DNA of 58,585 nt from an uncultured Acetatifactor sp. (GCA_910586215.1 CAJUGH010000027.1:1-58585), one strand, 5' to 3'. Shown: positions 35,990 to 45,456, numbered from the stretch's first letter. Notes: generated by a model not told the origin, from the letters alone. Translations and numbers: made by a program.

Positions 35990-36445
35990 TTACAAGACGT
36001 TCCACAAGCAGCTTCCCCCCACGGTCCTCCCCCTCCTATGCAATACAGAATTCCTTGTAATATTGCTTCCCAGCCTCTTTTTGATCCCCAGTTTTTCACC
36101 CCTGGCAAGGCCTGCCTGCTCACCCTGGACCATTCCCAGCTTTTCACCCTTGGCAAGGCCTGCCTGTTCGCCTTTAACCATTCCCATGGCTTCCCGGCGT
36201 ATCTCCAGCATATTTATAATATCTATATACTCACACATGTGGAAAAATCCGTCAGCCATTTCAAAGACAGTTTCTGTATCACCGGACGTAGGACCCAAAA
36301 CGAGAAAACACCGGGAAGTTCTCCGGAAACTCCCACTTTGTTTATTGGTATCCAAGCAAGAATTTTCCGATTGACCAGAATAGCCTTTTGGCATCTTGAT
36401 TCGTAGAAATGAAATATGTAAGAAAATTTGCTCTGATATAAGCAT
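35990..36445 (-). pseudogene. Remnant with tandem repeats, Rpn/PD-(D/E)XK transposase-like tail
   Basis: The frame encodes MCEYIDIINMLEIRREAMGM followed by two imperfect copies of KGEQAGLAKGEKLGM, encoded by a 48-bp tandem repeat. This recalls the E/G/K-rich C-terminus of Rpn-family (PD-(D/E)XK) proteins, but the nuclease core is absent. A promoter is right upstream (36441-36469). Its 3' end lies 40 bp before the antiporter gene, so the remnant may now act as the antiporter's leader. Confidence 0.45.
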
Positions 36446-36469
36446 AGCACAATCCTATCTATTTTTCAA
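36441..36469 (-). promoter_or_regulatory. Promoter upstream of the Rpn-like remnant and antiporter
   Basis: Minus strand TTGAAA (36464-36469), a 17-bp spacer and TATGCT (36441-36446). Confidence 0.6.
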
Positions 36470-36581
36470 CTATTTTCCAGATCCCCAGATAGGAAAACGG
36501 GATCCCTTTCTGCACCGTAACCCTCTTTCTGTGCAAGCAGATACCGGAGGAAGCCCGTCCAAGGCCCCTCCGGTACCCATA

Positions 36582-37350
36582 TTACTTAGACAGGGAATCC
36601 CTTGTCTGTCTTGCTTTTTCCAGGTCTGCAATGCGCCAGTCAATAATCTCCTGGGCGTTCAGTCCCTCACAGTCCTCCACCATCTGATCCCAGATCTGGT
36701 CGAACTGTTCGTCTGTCTGGGCATATACCATCTGCCAGCTTGCATTTACCACAATGTCCTTCAAGGCATCCAGGGTCAGCTTCATCTGGTCATCGGGAAT
36801 GGTGGCAAAATTGACCACATAGTCCAGGCCGCTCTCCAACGTATAGGCATTATTCGCCATGGCCTCATCCACGAAGAAATCATAGCCGCTGATCTTCCTC
36901 CAGGCATTCTGCTGCTCGGTATTGTAGAGCAAGTCTAATACCTCTGTCCATCTGTCGAACCTCACCAGTCTGGGTTCCCCGTCCAGCCCCACGTAAGAGG
37001 TGGGATGGCTTGTGTCATCGATGATCCACGGAGTGGCCCACAGCACCGTCTCTTCCCCGCTCTGCAATGGGTAGGCTTCTCTGTTCGCTATCTTTCCCGA
37101 TACATCCTCCCGCAGATAGGCCACACCATCTTCTGCATACCAGAGATCCCCTTCCGGTCCACAGAATACTTCCATATAGACATCCGGATCAGCCAGCATA
37201 TCCAGGAACCGCAGGGCTGCATCAATATTAGGACTCTTTGCATTCACCACAAGTACATAATTATTCCCATAGACAGAATTCCAACTCTCCTGGTACAGCT
37301 TCTGCCCTTCCATGAAGACAGGCTGATAGCCGGAGTAACCCCATAGAGCG
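36582..37350 (-). pseudogene. 5'-truncated ABC solute-binding protein (LipO type)
   Basis: The last about 250 residues are a good C-terminal half of a family 1 binding protein (VYGNNYVLVVNAKSPNIDAA, LRFLDMLADPDVYMEVFCGP, DEAMANNAYTLESGLDYVVN). Upstream of about 37350 the open frame (to 37619) is only the antisense of a YesN gene on the plus strand, so signal peptide and N-terminal lobe are missing. A frameshift near 37320 is also possible, because another frame reads LVVPQGEPLYGVTPAIS. Together with the truncated YesN it marks a deletion junction. Confidence 0.75.
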
Positions 37351-37999
37351 GTTCTCCCTGTGGGACAACCAGGGACAATTCGTGATCCTGACAGGGGGAT
37401 CCGCCATTCCCAGACAGGAACTGGCCCACTGTATGAACCACTTTGCTGCCCGGCATAGCCTCCAGGACCGGCTCCGGATAGCCATAGGACCGGTGGTATA
37501 TGACAGGATGGAGGTGTCTGCCAGTTACCAGCAGGCCTGTGACCTGCTACAGGCCTGGCCTGGCGCCAGCGGGGACACCGTATGGTCGTGCTCCGGTATC
37601 GGCAGCCGTCCCGGTCCATCCCCGCAGATAGACACAGGCTCCTTAAGCCCTGTGGTAGCCCGCTCCCTGGACTATATCCGGGAACATTTTGCAGAAGGGG
37701 TATCCATCAAGGAGTTCTGTGCCCAGGTCAATGTCAACGCCTCCTACCTGGGATACCTGTTCAAAAAGGAGACGGGCATGTTCTTCAATCACTATCTGAA
37801 TGAATGCCGCATGGAAAAGGCAATGGAACTGCTGGTACATTCCGGTGAAAAAATCAACGATATCGCCCTTCTTGCCGGGTTTGCCACCACCAGTCATTTT
37901 ATCACCACCTTCAAGAAGAAAACGGGGCTGTCGCCCCTAAAGTACCGGGAAACCTATGGGGGTGGGAAACCGGAATCCCACAGGGAGCAGGCAAAATGA
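37350..37999 (+). pseudogene. 5'-truncated YesN-type AraC response regulator
   Basis: Contains the middle domain (FVILTGGSAI through AIGPVVYDRMEVSASYQQAC) and a complete C-terminal AraC-type DNA-binding domain (VSIKEFCAQVNVNASYLGYL and INDIALLAGFATTSHFITTF). The N-terminal receiver domain with its phospho-Asp is missing, because the sequence changes into an oppositely oriented SBP fragment at about 37350. The first ATG, at 37382, has no ribosome site. It overlaps the YesM kinase gene by 4 bp, the normal coupling. It may be inactive, or a receiver-less DNA-binding protein. Confidence 0.75.
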
Positions 38000-39774
38000 A
38001 CAGAAGCAAGAAAAACATCAACCGGTTCTTCCTGGGCATGATGGCTGTCTACGCCATACTGCTGGCCATCATCAGTTCCCTTGCCTGCCTCTATTCCTAC
38101 CGGGAGAAGAAAAGCCAGTTCCTCTCCTCCATCCATCTCTCCCTGACCCTGATGGCCCAGGAATACCAGGATATCCCGGAAAATTTCTGGCAGGCCTATA
38201 TGCCCATCTATGAAAGTGACCCCGGCCAGTACCAGATCTTCCAGGACTATTTTGCTGATTCTCAGGCACCGGACCTGGATCCCTGGGAGAAGATAGCACT
38301 GGCCTCTGCCCTGGCCCGCATGCGGGTGCGGGATTCCCGTATCCAGTGGATCGGCCTGTATTCCCCCAACCGGCAGACCAATTATATGTTGTACAACACC
38401 CGGACAGGACTTGCCGTCATGGATGAGACATTTCCCTACTGGGAGGAACTTTCACAGAAGCAGTCCCAGATGGAGATCTATCCCGCCAGGGAACTGCCGA
38501 ATTCCCCCCATGCTTCCCGCACCTTTGCCGTGTGCGGCGGCACACCCTTCGGAATGGGGCCTGGCAGCATTATCGTGGGATATTCCTTGAACAATTTCCG
38601 GCAGGCAGGACACCTGAATCCCGCCAGCCTGCCTTCCCTGCATTATTACATCCTGTCATCGGACCAGCTCGTTTTCGATTCCACAGGTTCCTACCTGGCA
38701 GAAGACCGCCTCCCCATACAGGAAAATGCGGAAGGCCCCATGACCATTGCCGGGACCAGGTACTATGTTAAGGCGGTAAGGACCGGCTCCAGCACTTCCT
38801 TCGCAGCCTGTAGCATTCTATGGAGAGAACTGTCTGCCTCTGCCCACAAGGACACCCCCTTACTGTTAAGCCTCACCCTGTTTTTCGCGCTGCTGTCCCT
38901 GTGCATCCTGTTCTTTATGGATCGTTCCATCTCCCGGGAAGTGAATGTGATACGGCAGGGCCTGGACCGGATTGCCGACAATAACCTGGACTACCGTATC
39001 CCCACGGATTTCACCAGAGGGGGACTGCCGGAGATCGCCCGCAACATCAACCGGATGAGCTTACAGTTAGACGAGAATATCAAGAAAGCTTACTATTTTG
39101 AGTTGAAACAGAAGGATGCCCAGCTTCTGGAACTCCAGGCTACCTTCCATCCCCATTTTCTCTACAATACCCTGGAAATGCTGCGCAGCAAGAGTTATGC
39201 CAACGGGGATGAGGAGACCGCCGAACTGATCAGCCAACTCTCTGCCCTCTTCCGGGGCTTTATCAATGCAAAGCCCTTCATCACCCTTAAGGAAGAACTG
39301 GCCCTGGGCAGCCGCTACCTGACCCTGCTGAACGCCCGCTATGGCGACCAGGTCCGGACAAGCTATGACATTGCCAACGAACTCTTACAATATGGGATCA
39401 TACGGAATGTATTCCAGATCCTGATTGAGAATTACTTTGTACACGGCTTCCGCGCCGAACAGACAGACAGCCGGATCTGCTTCACTGGAAGATCCCTGTC
39501 CGAGGAAGATATGGTATTCTATGTGGAAGACAATGGTGCCGGAATGACCAGGGAAGAATTACAGCACCTCAATGCCCGGATACAGAACCCGATCCGCCAT
39601 GGGGAATCCAGCTATGGGCTGAAGAATCTGAACCAGCGGCTGAAACTCTTCTATGGACCGGGTTACGGCCTGCACATCGCTGCCGGGAACAATGGTGGAA
39701 TCCGCATCGAAATCACCATGAAAAAAATGCTGGTGGAGGACTATGAACGCCTGACAGGACGCCGGGAATCGTAA
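37996..39774 (+). CDS. YesM-type sensor histidine kinase
   Basis: 592 aa. Two membrane spans (about 13-33 and 288-308) around an extracellular sensor domain, then HAMP and a His_kinase domain. The phospho-acceptor region is LQATFHPHFLYNTLEMLRS, the N box QILIENYFVHGF and the G box VEDNGAGM. The family senses extracellular carbohydrate or envelope conditions and phosphorylates a YesN regulator. Here the partner gene has lost its receiver domain, so the kinase is probably without its cognate target. Confidence 0.93.
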   Translation: MNRSKKNINRFFLGMMAVYAILLAIISSLACLYSYREKKSQFLSSIHLSLTLMAQEYQDIPENFWQAYMPIYESDPGQYQIFQDYFADSQAPDLDPWEKIALASALARMRVRDSRIQWIGLYSPNRQTNYMLYNTRTGLAVMDETFPYWEELSQKQSQMEIYPARELPNSPHASRTFAVCGGTPFGMGPGSIIVGYSLNNFRQAGHLNPASLPSLHYYILSSDQLVFDSTGSYLAEDRLPIQENAEGPMTIAGTRYYVKAVRTGSSTSFAACSILWRELSASAHKDTPLLLSLTLFFALLSLCILFFMDRSISREVNVIRQGLDRIADNNLDYRIPTDFTRGGLPEIARNINRMSLQLDENIKKAYYFELKQKDAQLLELQATFHPHFLYNTLEMLRSKSYANGDEETAELISQLSALFRGFINAKPFITLKEELALGSRYLTLLNARYGDQVRTSYDIANELLQYGIIRNVFQILIENYFVHGFRAEQTDSRICFTGRSLSEEDMVFYVEDNGAGMTREELQHLNARIQNPIRHGESSYGLKNLNQRLKLFYGPGYGLHIAAGNNGGIRIEITMKKMLVEDYERLTGRRES

Positions 39775-39777
39775 ATC

Positions 39778-41199
39778 CTAGCACTGCTTCCAGGGCGCCA
39801 GCTCCTTCCACACGAAGCAGGCCCACACACAGACTGCCACAGACAGCAGGGATCCTAAGGGAGCCGCCCATCCCATGGGATACAAGGTATCCACATACAT
39901 CCAGGAAGCCAGGTATGCCACGGGAATCCGCACCAGCACAATGGACAGGGCATTGTGCAGGAAGGAGATCCCCGACCTCTCCATGGCACAGAAATACCCG
40001 GAGAAGCTGAAATGGATCCCTGCAAACAGGCAGTCCCACACATAACTGCGCAGATACTCGCTGCCCAGGCGGATCACTTCTCCATTTTTCTCAAAAATGC
40101 CCAGGATCCCAGTCGCCGCAAACTGTACGGCCACAGAGGCTACAAGCCCGAATCCTGCCGCCAGCCCTATGGCGTAGCCCAGGGTAAGATGTGCCCTTCT
40201 GTACTGTCTCGCCCCCAGATTCTGTGCCGCCAGGGCAGACACGGCGGACAGCAGGGAGGAAGGCACCAGGAACAGGATCCCGATGAATTTCTCCACGATA
40301 CCCACGGCAGCGGCATCCTGCAGCCCCCGCCTGTTGGCAATCACGGTTATAACGATAAAGGCAATCTGGATAAACCCATCCTGGACAGCCACAGGGATGC
40401 CCACTTTCAGGATGCTCCCCACAATATCCCTCTGCAGGCGGAAACTCTCCTTCCCAAGGCCCAGGCCCCCTGTTCCTCCTATCGCCAGCCTCCCCAAGGG
40501 ACTCTGCCAGGGTCTCCGGCCCCCATGCCGGCAGGGTCTGGATCCTGTCACCAGCACAGCCAGGGCCGCCAGCACGGATATGGCCTGGGCCAGGGTGGTG
40601 CCCAGGGCCGCCCCCAGTGCCCCCAGGCCAAACACCCCAATGAATACATAGTCCAGCCCTATATTGCAGACACAGGCCACGGCAACGAAATACATGGGAC
40701 TTTTCGCGTCCCCCAGCCCCCGGAAAATGGAACTGAGCACATTATACGCGGTGATAAAAGGTATCCCCAGGAAACACACCCGCAGGTAGGTGAATGTGCC
40801 CTCCACTGCCTCTGCCGGAGTGGACATGACAGCCACCACCTGACCTGCAAACAGCAATAACACCGCTGTCAGTACCAGGGAACCCAGGGCAAAGAGAACC
40901 GCCGTATTGCCCACATAGCAGGCCGTCTTCTTGTGCCGGCCCGCCCCCGCACTGCGCCCGATACCGATGGTGGAGCCCATGGCCAGACCCACGATCATCA
41001 CCGTGAGCATATGCATCACCTGGCTGCCGATGGAAACGGCGGTAATGCTATCCGTTCCGTGAAACCTCCCAACGAAGAACAGATCTGCCATGCCATAGAG
41101 GGTCTGTAGAAAATAAGACAACATGTATGGCAGGGCGAAGCAGAGAATGTTCCCAAAGACGCTGCCTGTTGTGAGATTTTCTGCCTGTTGTTTTTTCAT
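39778..41199 (-). CDS. MATE-family efflux transporter
   Basis: 473 aa from ATG at 41199 (AAAGGA before it); the open frame runs 68 codons further with no similarity. About 12 membrane spans in two MatE repeats. Hallmarks are NILCFALPYMLSYFLQTLYG, MADLFFVGRF and IFRGLGDAKSPMYFVAVAC, the last being the conserved GD-K region. Exports cationic drugs or metabolites using H+ or Na+. The stop is 3 bp from the convergent YesM stop. Confidence 0.93.
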   Translation of the reverse strand: MKKQQAENLTTGSVFGNILCFALPYMLSYFLQTLYGMADLFFVGRFHGTDSITAVSIGSQVMHMLTVMIVGLAMGSTIGIGRSAGAGRHKKTACYVGNTAVLFALGSLVLTAVLLLFAGQVVAVMSTPAEAVEGTFTYLRVCFLGIPFITAYNVLSSIFRGLGDAKSPMYFVAVACVCNIGLDYVFIGVFGLGALGAALGTTLAQAISVLAALAVLVTGSRPCRHGGRRPWQSPLGRLAIGGTGGLGLGKESFRLQRDIVGSILKVGIPVAVQDGFIQIAFIVITVIANRRGLQDAAAVGIVEKFIGILFLVPSSLLSAVSALAAQNLGARQYRRAHLTLGYAIGLAAGFGLVASVAVQFAATGILGIFEKNGEVIRLGSEYLRSYVWDCLFAGIHFSFSGYFCAMERSGISFLHNALSIVLVRIPVAYLASWMYVDTLYPMGWAAPLGSLLSVAVCVWACFVWKELAPWKQC

Positions 41200-41269
41200 C
41201 TGATCCTTTACCCTTCCTCCCCATACCCGGCCGCAAACCCTCCGACCACCCTGTCCACCACCCGGACAG

Positions 41270-41806
41270 TTACATCTGGTTAAGTTCCACGGACACCGGG
41301 GATTCCTCTCTGTCCTCCCCGCCTTCTGCCAGGTTCCCGGCCTGCCCCTTCGGCTCCAGGATCCGTCCCGGCTGGGAAACCACCGTACAGTTGTCCGGCA
41401 CATCCATATTCACAATGGCCCCTGCCCCGATTTTCACATGGCTGCCGATATGAATGTCCCCAATGAGGACAGCACCCGCCCCGATCAGACAGTTGTCCCC
41501 GATTGTGGGTGCCTTCCTGTTCACTTCCCCGATGGTCACATTCTGGTAGATCCAGCAGTCCTCCCCCACTGTGGCATACCGGGATATGAAGATCCCGTGA
41601 AGACCATGGGGCAGCTTCGGGATCCCCAGAAACATGGCATCCGGCCCTATATATCCCCCGTGTCTGTGGGCACTCCTGCTCATGCAGAATATAAGGATTT
41701 CCTTCCAGATCCTCCTCTTTGCCTTCTTCTGTAACCGGTAGAGCTTCCAGAAATGTCCCAGGTTGTCTCCTCTGGAATAATCAATTATCTTTCTTCTGAT
41801 ATGCAT
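41270..41806 (-). CDS. Hexapeptide-repeat acyltransferase (serine acetyltransferase-like)
   Basis: 178 aa. Left-handed beta-helix repeats occupy about 75-150 (ISRYATVGEDCWIYQNVTIG, TIGDNCLIGAGAVLIGDIHI, GSHVKIGAGAIVNMDV). The overall plan, with a short helical N-terminus and a C-terminal PGRIL, resembles serine acetyltransferases and polysaccharide O-acetyltransferases. The acceptor cannot be told. It lies 70 bp upstream of the MATE gene on the same strand and may be co-transcribed. Confidence 0.88.
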   Translation of the reverse strand: MHIRRKIIDYSRGDNLGHFWKLYRLQKKAKRRIWKEILIFCMSRSAHRHGGYIGPDAMFLGIPKLPHGLHGIFISRYATVGEDCWIYQNVTIGEVNRKAPTIGDNCLIGAGAVLIGDIHIGSHVKIGAGAIVNMDVPDNCTVVSQPGRILEPKGQAGNLAEGGEDREESPVSVELNQM

Positions 41807-42050
41807 ATCCTTTTCTCCTCATGGTCTATTGTCCTACAGGGCATCGGTATGGAAACAGATTCCCTGCCTCCATGCAGTCTCTTCAGCCCCTGCATGGATC
41901 TGCTGCAATACATAGTTTCATATCCTTTTCCTTCTGCGTCTTGCGGCCCGGTTTTTTCATAGATTACTTGACACTACCGCCTTGCGATGGTTGATCCGAT
42001 ATCATTATAAACATTTTACTCTGAAGGGGCAAATATTTTTTGTAACCTGC

Positions 42051-42079
42051 TTACACAATCCTACCTGGTATGCTATAAT
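42051..42079 (+). promoter_or_regulatory. Promoter of the SGNH hydrolase gene
   Basis: TTACAC (42051-42056), a 17-bp spacer and TATAAT (42074-42079), 85 bp before the start codon. Nothing else is recognised in the 41807-42164 gap. Confidence 0.7.
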
Positions 42080-42164
42080 CTTCACATGATTTTACAATCC
42101 CCATTGCCAGGGAAGCCGTACCATACATAATCGTCAAATATCCCTTCAAACGGAGGAAACCTGT

Positions 42165-43250
42165 ATGAGCACAATTGATAAACTGGATCAGAATTTTGCA
42201 GTAAAGACTGTCATAGAAGATACCCTGACCTTTACAGACTGTAAGGAATCCCCTTTCCAGGTCTATGGACTTCTCTCCACAGAGGAAGGGTTTGTACGCA
42301 TGCCTGCGGACATTGCCAGTAAAGTAAATGCTAATGTCTCTGTTCTGTTCCGGAACACGGCAGGAGGCAGACTGCGCTTCCAGACCAGCTCCCCAAAAAT
42401 TGCCATCCGGGCCCGGATGGCCAATATTGCCCGGATGCCCCATTTTTCCTTGACCGGTACCGCCGGTTTTGACCTGTACGAAGACAATACTTACCGGGGA
42501 ACCTTTAACCCACCCTATGATGTGCAGACAGGCTATGAATCCATGCTCACCCTGCCCGGCAGCAGGCTGCGCAATATCACCATCCATTTTCCCTTGTATA
42601 GTGATGTACGGTCCCTGGAGATCGGGCTTAGCACCGGGTCTTCCCTGCAGCCTGCCCCGGCCTATTCCAGGCCGCTTCCTGTTGTATACTATGGCTCCTC
42701 CATCACCCAGGGGGGATGTGCCTCCCGACCAGGTAACTGTTATGAAAACATCATCAGCCGCAGGCTGGACTGCGACCACATCAACCTGGGATTCTCCGGC
42801 GGAGCCAGAGGAGAAGATACCATTGCAGCTTATATAGCAGGTCTGTCCATGAGTGCCTTCGTCTATGACTATGACCACAATGCCCCCGATGTGGATCATT
42901 TGCAGGCCACCCATAACCGCCTGTTCCAGACCATCCGCCAGAGACAACCCCTGCTCCCTGTGATAATAGTCTCAAGGCCCCAGCCCAATCCCGGCATGGA
43001 CGATTACCGCCGCCGCAGTGTGATCCTTTCCACCTACCAGAACGCCCTGGCCGCCGGAGACCAGAATGTGTATTTTATTGATGGAACTATGATGCTTCAG
43101 GCATTCGGTGGGGATGGCGGCACGGTGGACGCCTGCCACCCCAATGACATGGGCTTCCAGTGCATGGCACTTGCTATCGGAGCTGTATTAGAGAAGATCC
43201 TTTCATCTTCCAGACTCCCAGACATGCCGCTTCAGCAACACAAACCATGA
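42165..43250 (+). CDS. SGNH/GDSL carbohydrate esterase-like hydrolase
   Basis: 361 aa without signal peptide. An N-terminal beta-sandwich of about 170 residues precedes an SGNH domain. Block I is VVYYGSSITQGG with the catalytic Ser, block II is LGFSGGA with Gly, block III is DYDHNAP with Asn, and block V is VDACHPNDMG with Asp and His. The two-domain plan is that of CE2-like deacetylases/esterases of polysaccharides, here cytoplasmic. Start has CGGAGGAAACCTGT. Strong promoter and terminator show a single-gene transcript. Confidence 0.9.
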   Translation: MSTIDKLDQNFAVKTVIEDTLTFTDCKESPFQVYGLLSTEEGFVRMPADIASKVNANVSVLFRNTAGGRLRFQTSSPKIAIRARMANIARMPHFSLTGTAGFDLYEDNTYRGTFNPPYDVQTGYESMLTLPGSRLRNITIHFPLYSDVRSLEIGLSTGSSLQPAPAYSRPLPVVYYGSSITQGGCASRPGNCYENIISRRLDCDHINLGFSGGARGEDTIAAYIAGLSMSAFVYDYDHNAPDVDHLQATHNRLFQTIRQRQPLLPVIIVSRPQPNPGMDDYRRRSVILSTYQNALAAGDQNVYFIDGTMMLQAFGGDGGTVDACHPNDMGFQCMALAIGAVLEKILSSSRLPDMPLQQHKP

Positions 43251-43290
43251 CAGAAAACGCTTCTCTTGCGTTTTCTGTTGCTTCTTCTTT
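43251..43290 (+). terminator. Terminator after the SGNH hydrolase
   Basis: CAGAAAACGC and GCGTTTTCTG arms, 7-base loop, then TTGCTTCTTCTTT. Confidence 0.8.
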
Positions 43291-43576
43291 ACTCCCGTTC
43301 CCTCACTGTGACAAAAACCTTGTCCCCTGGCTGTTTTCCTATCCTGGCCCGGATCTCTTTGCGGATTCCGATGAGATAGCATACTGCTCCCTCCGCATCT
43401 ATCACTCCCATATTCACAATGCTGCCATCATAAGGCTCTCCGTCAAAGGTAGCATGTACTTTTATCCTGCCCCTTCCGAATTCTGCCTTGATATCATAAG
43501 GGAAAACAATGTATGCTCCTCCTGTTTTGCCTGCCTCACAGATCACTGCTTCAAATTCATATACTTGCCGGTTCAT
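43289..43576 (-). CDS. DUF1905 domain protein
   Basis: 95 aa from ATG at 43576 (GAAGAAGGGCAGG before it; an alternative ATG lies 18 bp upstream). The whole protein is one DUF1905 domain: VYEFEAVICEAGKTGGAYIV, FPYDIKAEFGRGRIKVHATF, and the close RARIGKQPGDKVFVTV. The family is a small beta barrel of unknown function, often attached to YdeI-like (OmdA) domains. It lies 22 bp downstream of the oligo-glucosidase stop codon on the same strand with no terminator between, so order on the transcript is DUF1905 first, then glucosidase only if the promoter is upstream of it; neighbouring genes give no clear hint of role. Confidence 0.85.
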   Translation of the reverse strand: MNRQVYEFEAVICEAGKTGGAYIVFPYDIKAEFGRGRIKVHATFDGEPYDGSIVNMGVIDAEGAVCYLIGIRKEIRARIGKQPGDKVFVTVRERE

Positions 43577-43616
43577 TTCCTGCCCTTCTTCCATTCTGAC
43601 ACCCTGTTTCCCCTGT

Positions 43617-45278
43617 TCACAGATGCTTCTCCTTTTGTGAAAGCATGCCCCCGGTTTTTAAGTACATCCTGGCCTCGTACGGCTCCAGCAGCTGCCGCTC
43701 CCCGCCGTTTTCCGCATTTGTAAGCAGCAGATCCGCAGAATCCTCCATCTCCACCAGGGGATCCTCCACTGTCCTGCCATAGAAATTGCAGACCACAAGA
43801 AGCTGTGAGTCCTCATTCGTCCTGGTATATGCAAATATAGCTTCATCCTCTGGAAGCAGCATCTGGAAATCCCCGTCCGTGAACACCCCGTATTCCTTGC
43901 GCAAACGGATCAGCTGCCGGTAACACCCAAAAACAGAATCCGGATCCTCCATCTGGCCTGCGGCATGGATCTGTCTGTAGTTGGGATTTACCTTGATCCA
44001 GGGGGTTCCTTCTGTGAAACCTGCGTGTTCCCCGGCATCCCACTGCATAGGTGTCCGGGCATTGTCACGACTCCTGGCATGGATGGATGCCAGGATTTCC
44101 GCTTCTCCATACCCCTTTTCCAGACGCTCCCGGTACAGGTTCCTTGTCTCAATGTCGCGGTATTCTTCTATCCCGAAAGCCACATTGGTCATACCCAGCT
44201 CTTCCCCCTGGTAGATATAGGGAGTCCCCTGCATACCATGGAGAAGCATGGCCAGCATCTTGGCCGACTTTACCCTGTACTCCCCGTCATTGCCCCACCG
44301 GGACACGATTCTGGGCAGATCATGGTTGTTCCAGAACAGGCTGTTCCATCCTTTGTTGTGCAGTTCCACCTGCCAGCGGGCAAACACCTCCTTCAGTCTT
44401 CTGAAAGGCAGAGGTGCCAGATCCCACTTTTCCCCTCCTGCTACCTGGTCCAGACAGATATGTTCAAACTGAAAGACCATGGACAGTTCGCTGTTGTCCG
44501 GATTGCTGTAGAGCTTTGCCAGCTCTGTGGTGGCTCCCCAGGCTTCCCCCACAGTCACCAGGTCTGCCTTCTGGAAGGTTTCCGCACTCAGCTCCCGGAT
44601 AAATTCATGGAGGCGGGGACCATTGCCGGTGATCTTCCGGTCCGGATCCTTGGCAATCTGGTCGATCACATCCAGACGGAATCCCCCTACCCCCTTTCCA
44701 GTCCACCAGTTGATCATGTCATAAATCTCCCGGCGCAGCCTGGGGTTCTCCCAGTTCAGATCAGGCTGCTTTACGGAAAACTGGTGGAAATAATACTGCC
44801 CCAGTTCCGGCACCCACTCCCAGGCCGGTCCCCCAAAGGCAGCCCGCATGTCATTGGGCAGCTGTCCTTCCACTCCATCCCGCCACACATAATAGTCATG
44901 GTAAGGATTCTCCCTGCCCTTCTTCGCCTCCCGGAACCAACGATGCTCGTCTGAGGAATGGTTCAGCACCAGATCCAGGATAATCCGGATCTGACGCCTT
45001 CCTGCCTCCGCGATCAGTTGTTCCATGTCCTCCAGGGTGCCAAACATGGGATCGATATCCTGATAGTCAGAGATATCATACCCATTGTCGTCCTGGGGGG
45101 ACCTGCATACCGGGGAAAGCCAGATGGCATCTATTCCCAGCCTCTCCAGATAGTCCAGTTTAGAGATAATACCCTGTAAATCCCCTATGCCATCCCCATT
45201 GCTGTCCGCAAAACTGCGGGGATAAATCTGGTAGATCACCGCCCGCTTCCACCATTTGCCGTCATTTTGCTTACCCAT
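43617..45278 (-). CDS. malL: Oligo-1,6-glucosidase (GH13 subfamily 31)
   Basis: 553 aa, the usual length. The catalytic triad is readable: nucleophile Asp203 in GFRLDVID, acid/base Glu245 in TVGEAW and Asp320 in NNHD. The residue after the nucleophile is Val, which in this subfamily is associated with alpha-1,6 (isomaltase) rather than alpha-1,4 specificity. No signal peptide, so it acts on imported isomalto-oligosaccharides or similar. Start has GGAAGGAGAAGG. An inverted repeat GATATCC / GGATATC (45297-45316) lies just upstream of the ribosome site. Confidence 0.95.
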   Translation of the reverse strand: MGKQNDGKWWKRAVIYQIYPRSFADSNGDGIGDLQGIISKLDYLERLGIDAIWLSPVCRSPQDDNGYDISDYQDIDPMFGTLEDMEQLIAEAGRRQIRIILDLVLNHSSDEHRWFREAKKGRENPYHDYYVWRDGVEGQLPNDMRAAFGGPAWEWVPELGQYYFHQFSVKQPDLNWENPRLRREIYDMINWWTGKGVGGFRLDVIDQIAKDPDRKITGNGPRLHEFIRELSAETFQKADLVTVGEAWGATTELAKLYSNPDNSELSMVFQFEHICLDQVAGGEKWDLAPLPFRRLKEVFARWQVELHNKGWNSLFWNNHDLPRIVSRWGNDGEYRVKSAKMLAMLLHGMQGTPYIYQGEELGMTNVAFGIEEYRDIETRNLYRERLEKGYGEAEILASIHARSRDNARTPMQWDAGEHAGFTEGTPWIKVNPNYRQIHAAGQMEDPDSVFGCYRQLIRLRKEYGVFTDGDFQMLLPEDEAIFAYTRTNEDSQLLVVCNFYGRTVEDPLVEMEDSADLLLTNAENGGERQLLEPYEARMYLKTGGMLSQKEKHL

Positions 45279-45296
45279 AGTCCTTCTCCTTCCCGT

Positions 45297-45316
45297 GATA
45301 TCCGAACCAGGATATC
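45297..45316. promoter_or_regulatory. Inverted repeat before the oligo-glucosidase gene
   Basis: GATATCC, 6 bases, GGATATC. It may be an operator or a leader stem; it is 20 bp before the start codon. Confidence 0.35.
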
Positions 45317-45414
45317 CCTATCCGTTTTTTGTTTTTTCTGCATCTATCCCGGACCAAAGGCAGTATCCCTGTTGCCTTTCCTGGCCTTTTTCCTGGCAGT
45401 GCCCGTATTGCAAT

Positions 45415-45456
45415 GGTTCTGTGTCCTGCCTGAACAGTTACCCTGTCTCTATTATA
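45415..45456 (-). promoter_or_regulatory. Likely glucosidase promoter with short palindromic element
   Basis: Minus-strand TATAAT at 45451-45456 with a weak -35 (GTGTTA at 17 bp). Eleven bases downstream begins GTAACTGTTCAGGCAGGACA, a variant of the palindromic element seen at 27, 30804 and 31483. Confidence 0.5.

Noticed and set aside
35950..36156. Longer start for the Na+/H+ antiporter
   Set aside because: The 69 extra codons have no similarity, while AGGAGACAGG lies directly before the inner ATG.
37350..37619. N-terminal 90 residues of the long SBP frame
   Set aside because: They are antisense to the YesN coding sequence and lack similarity to solute-binding proteins.
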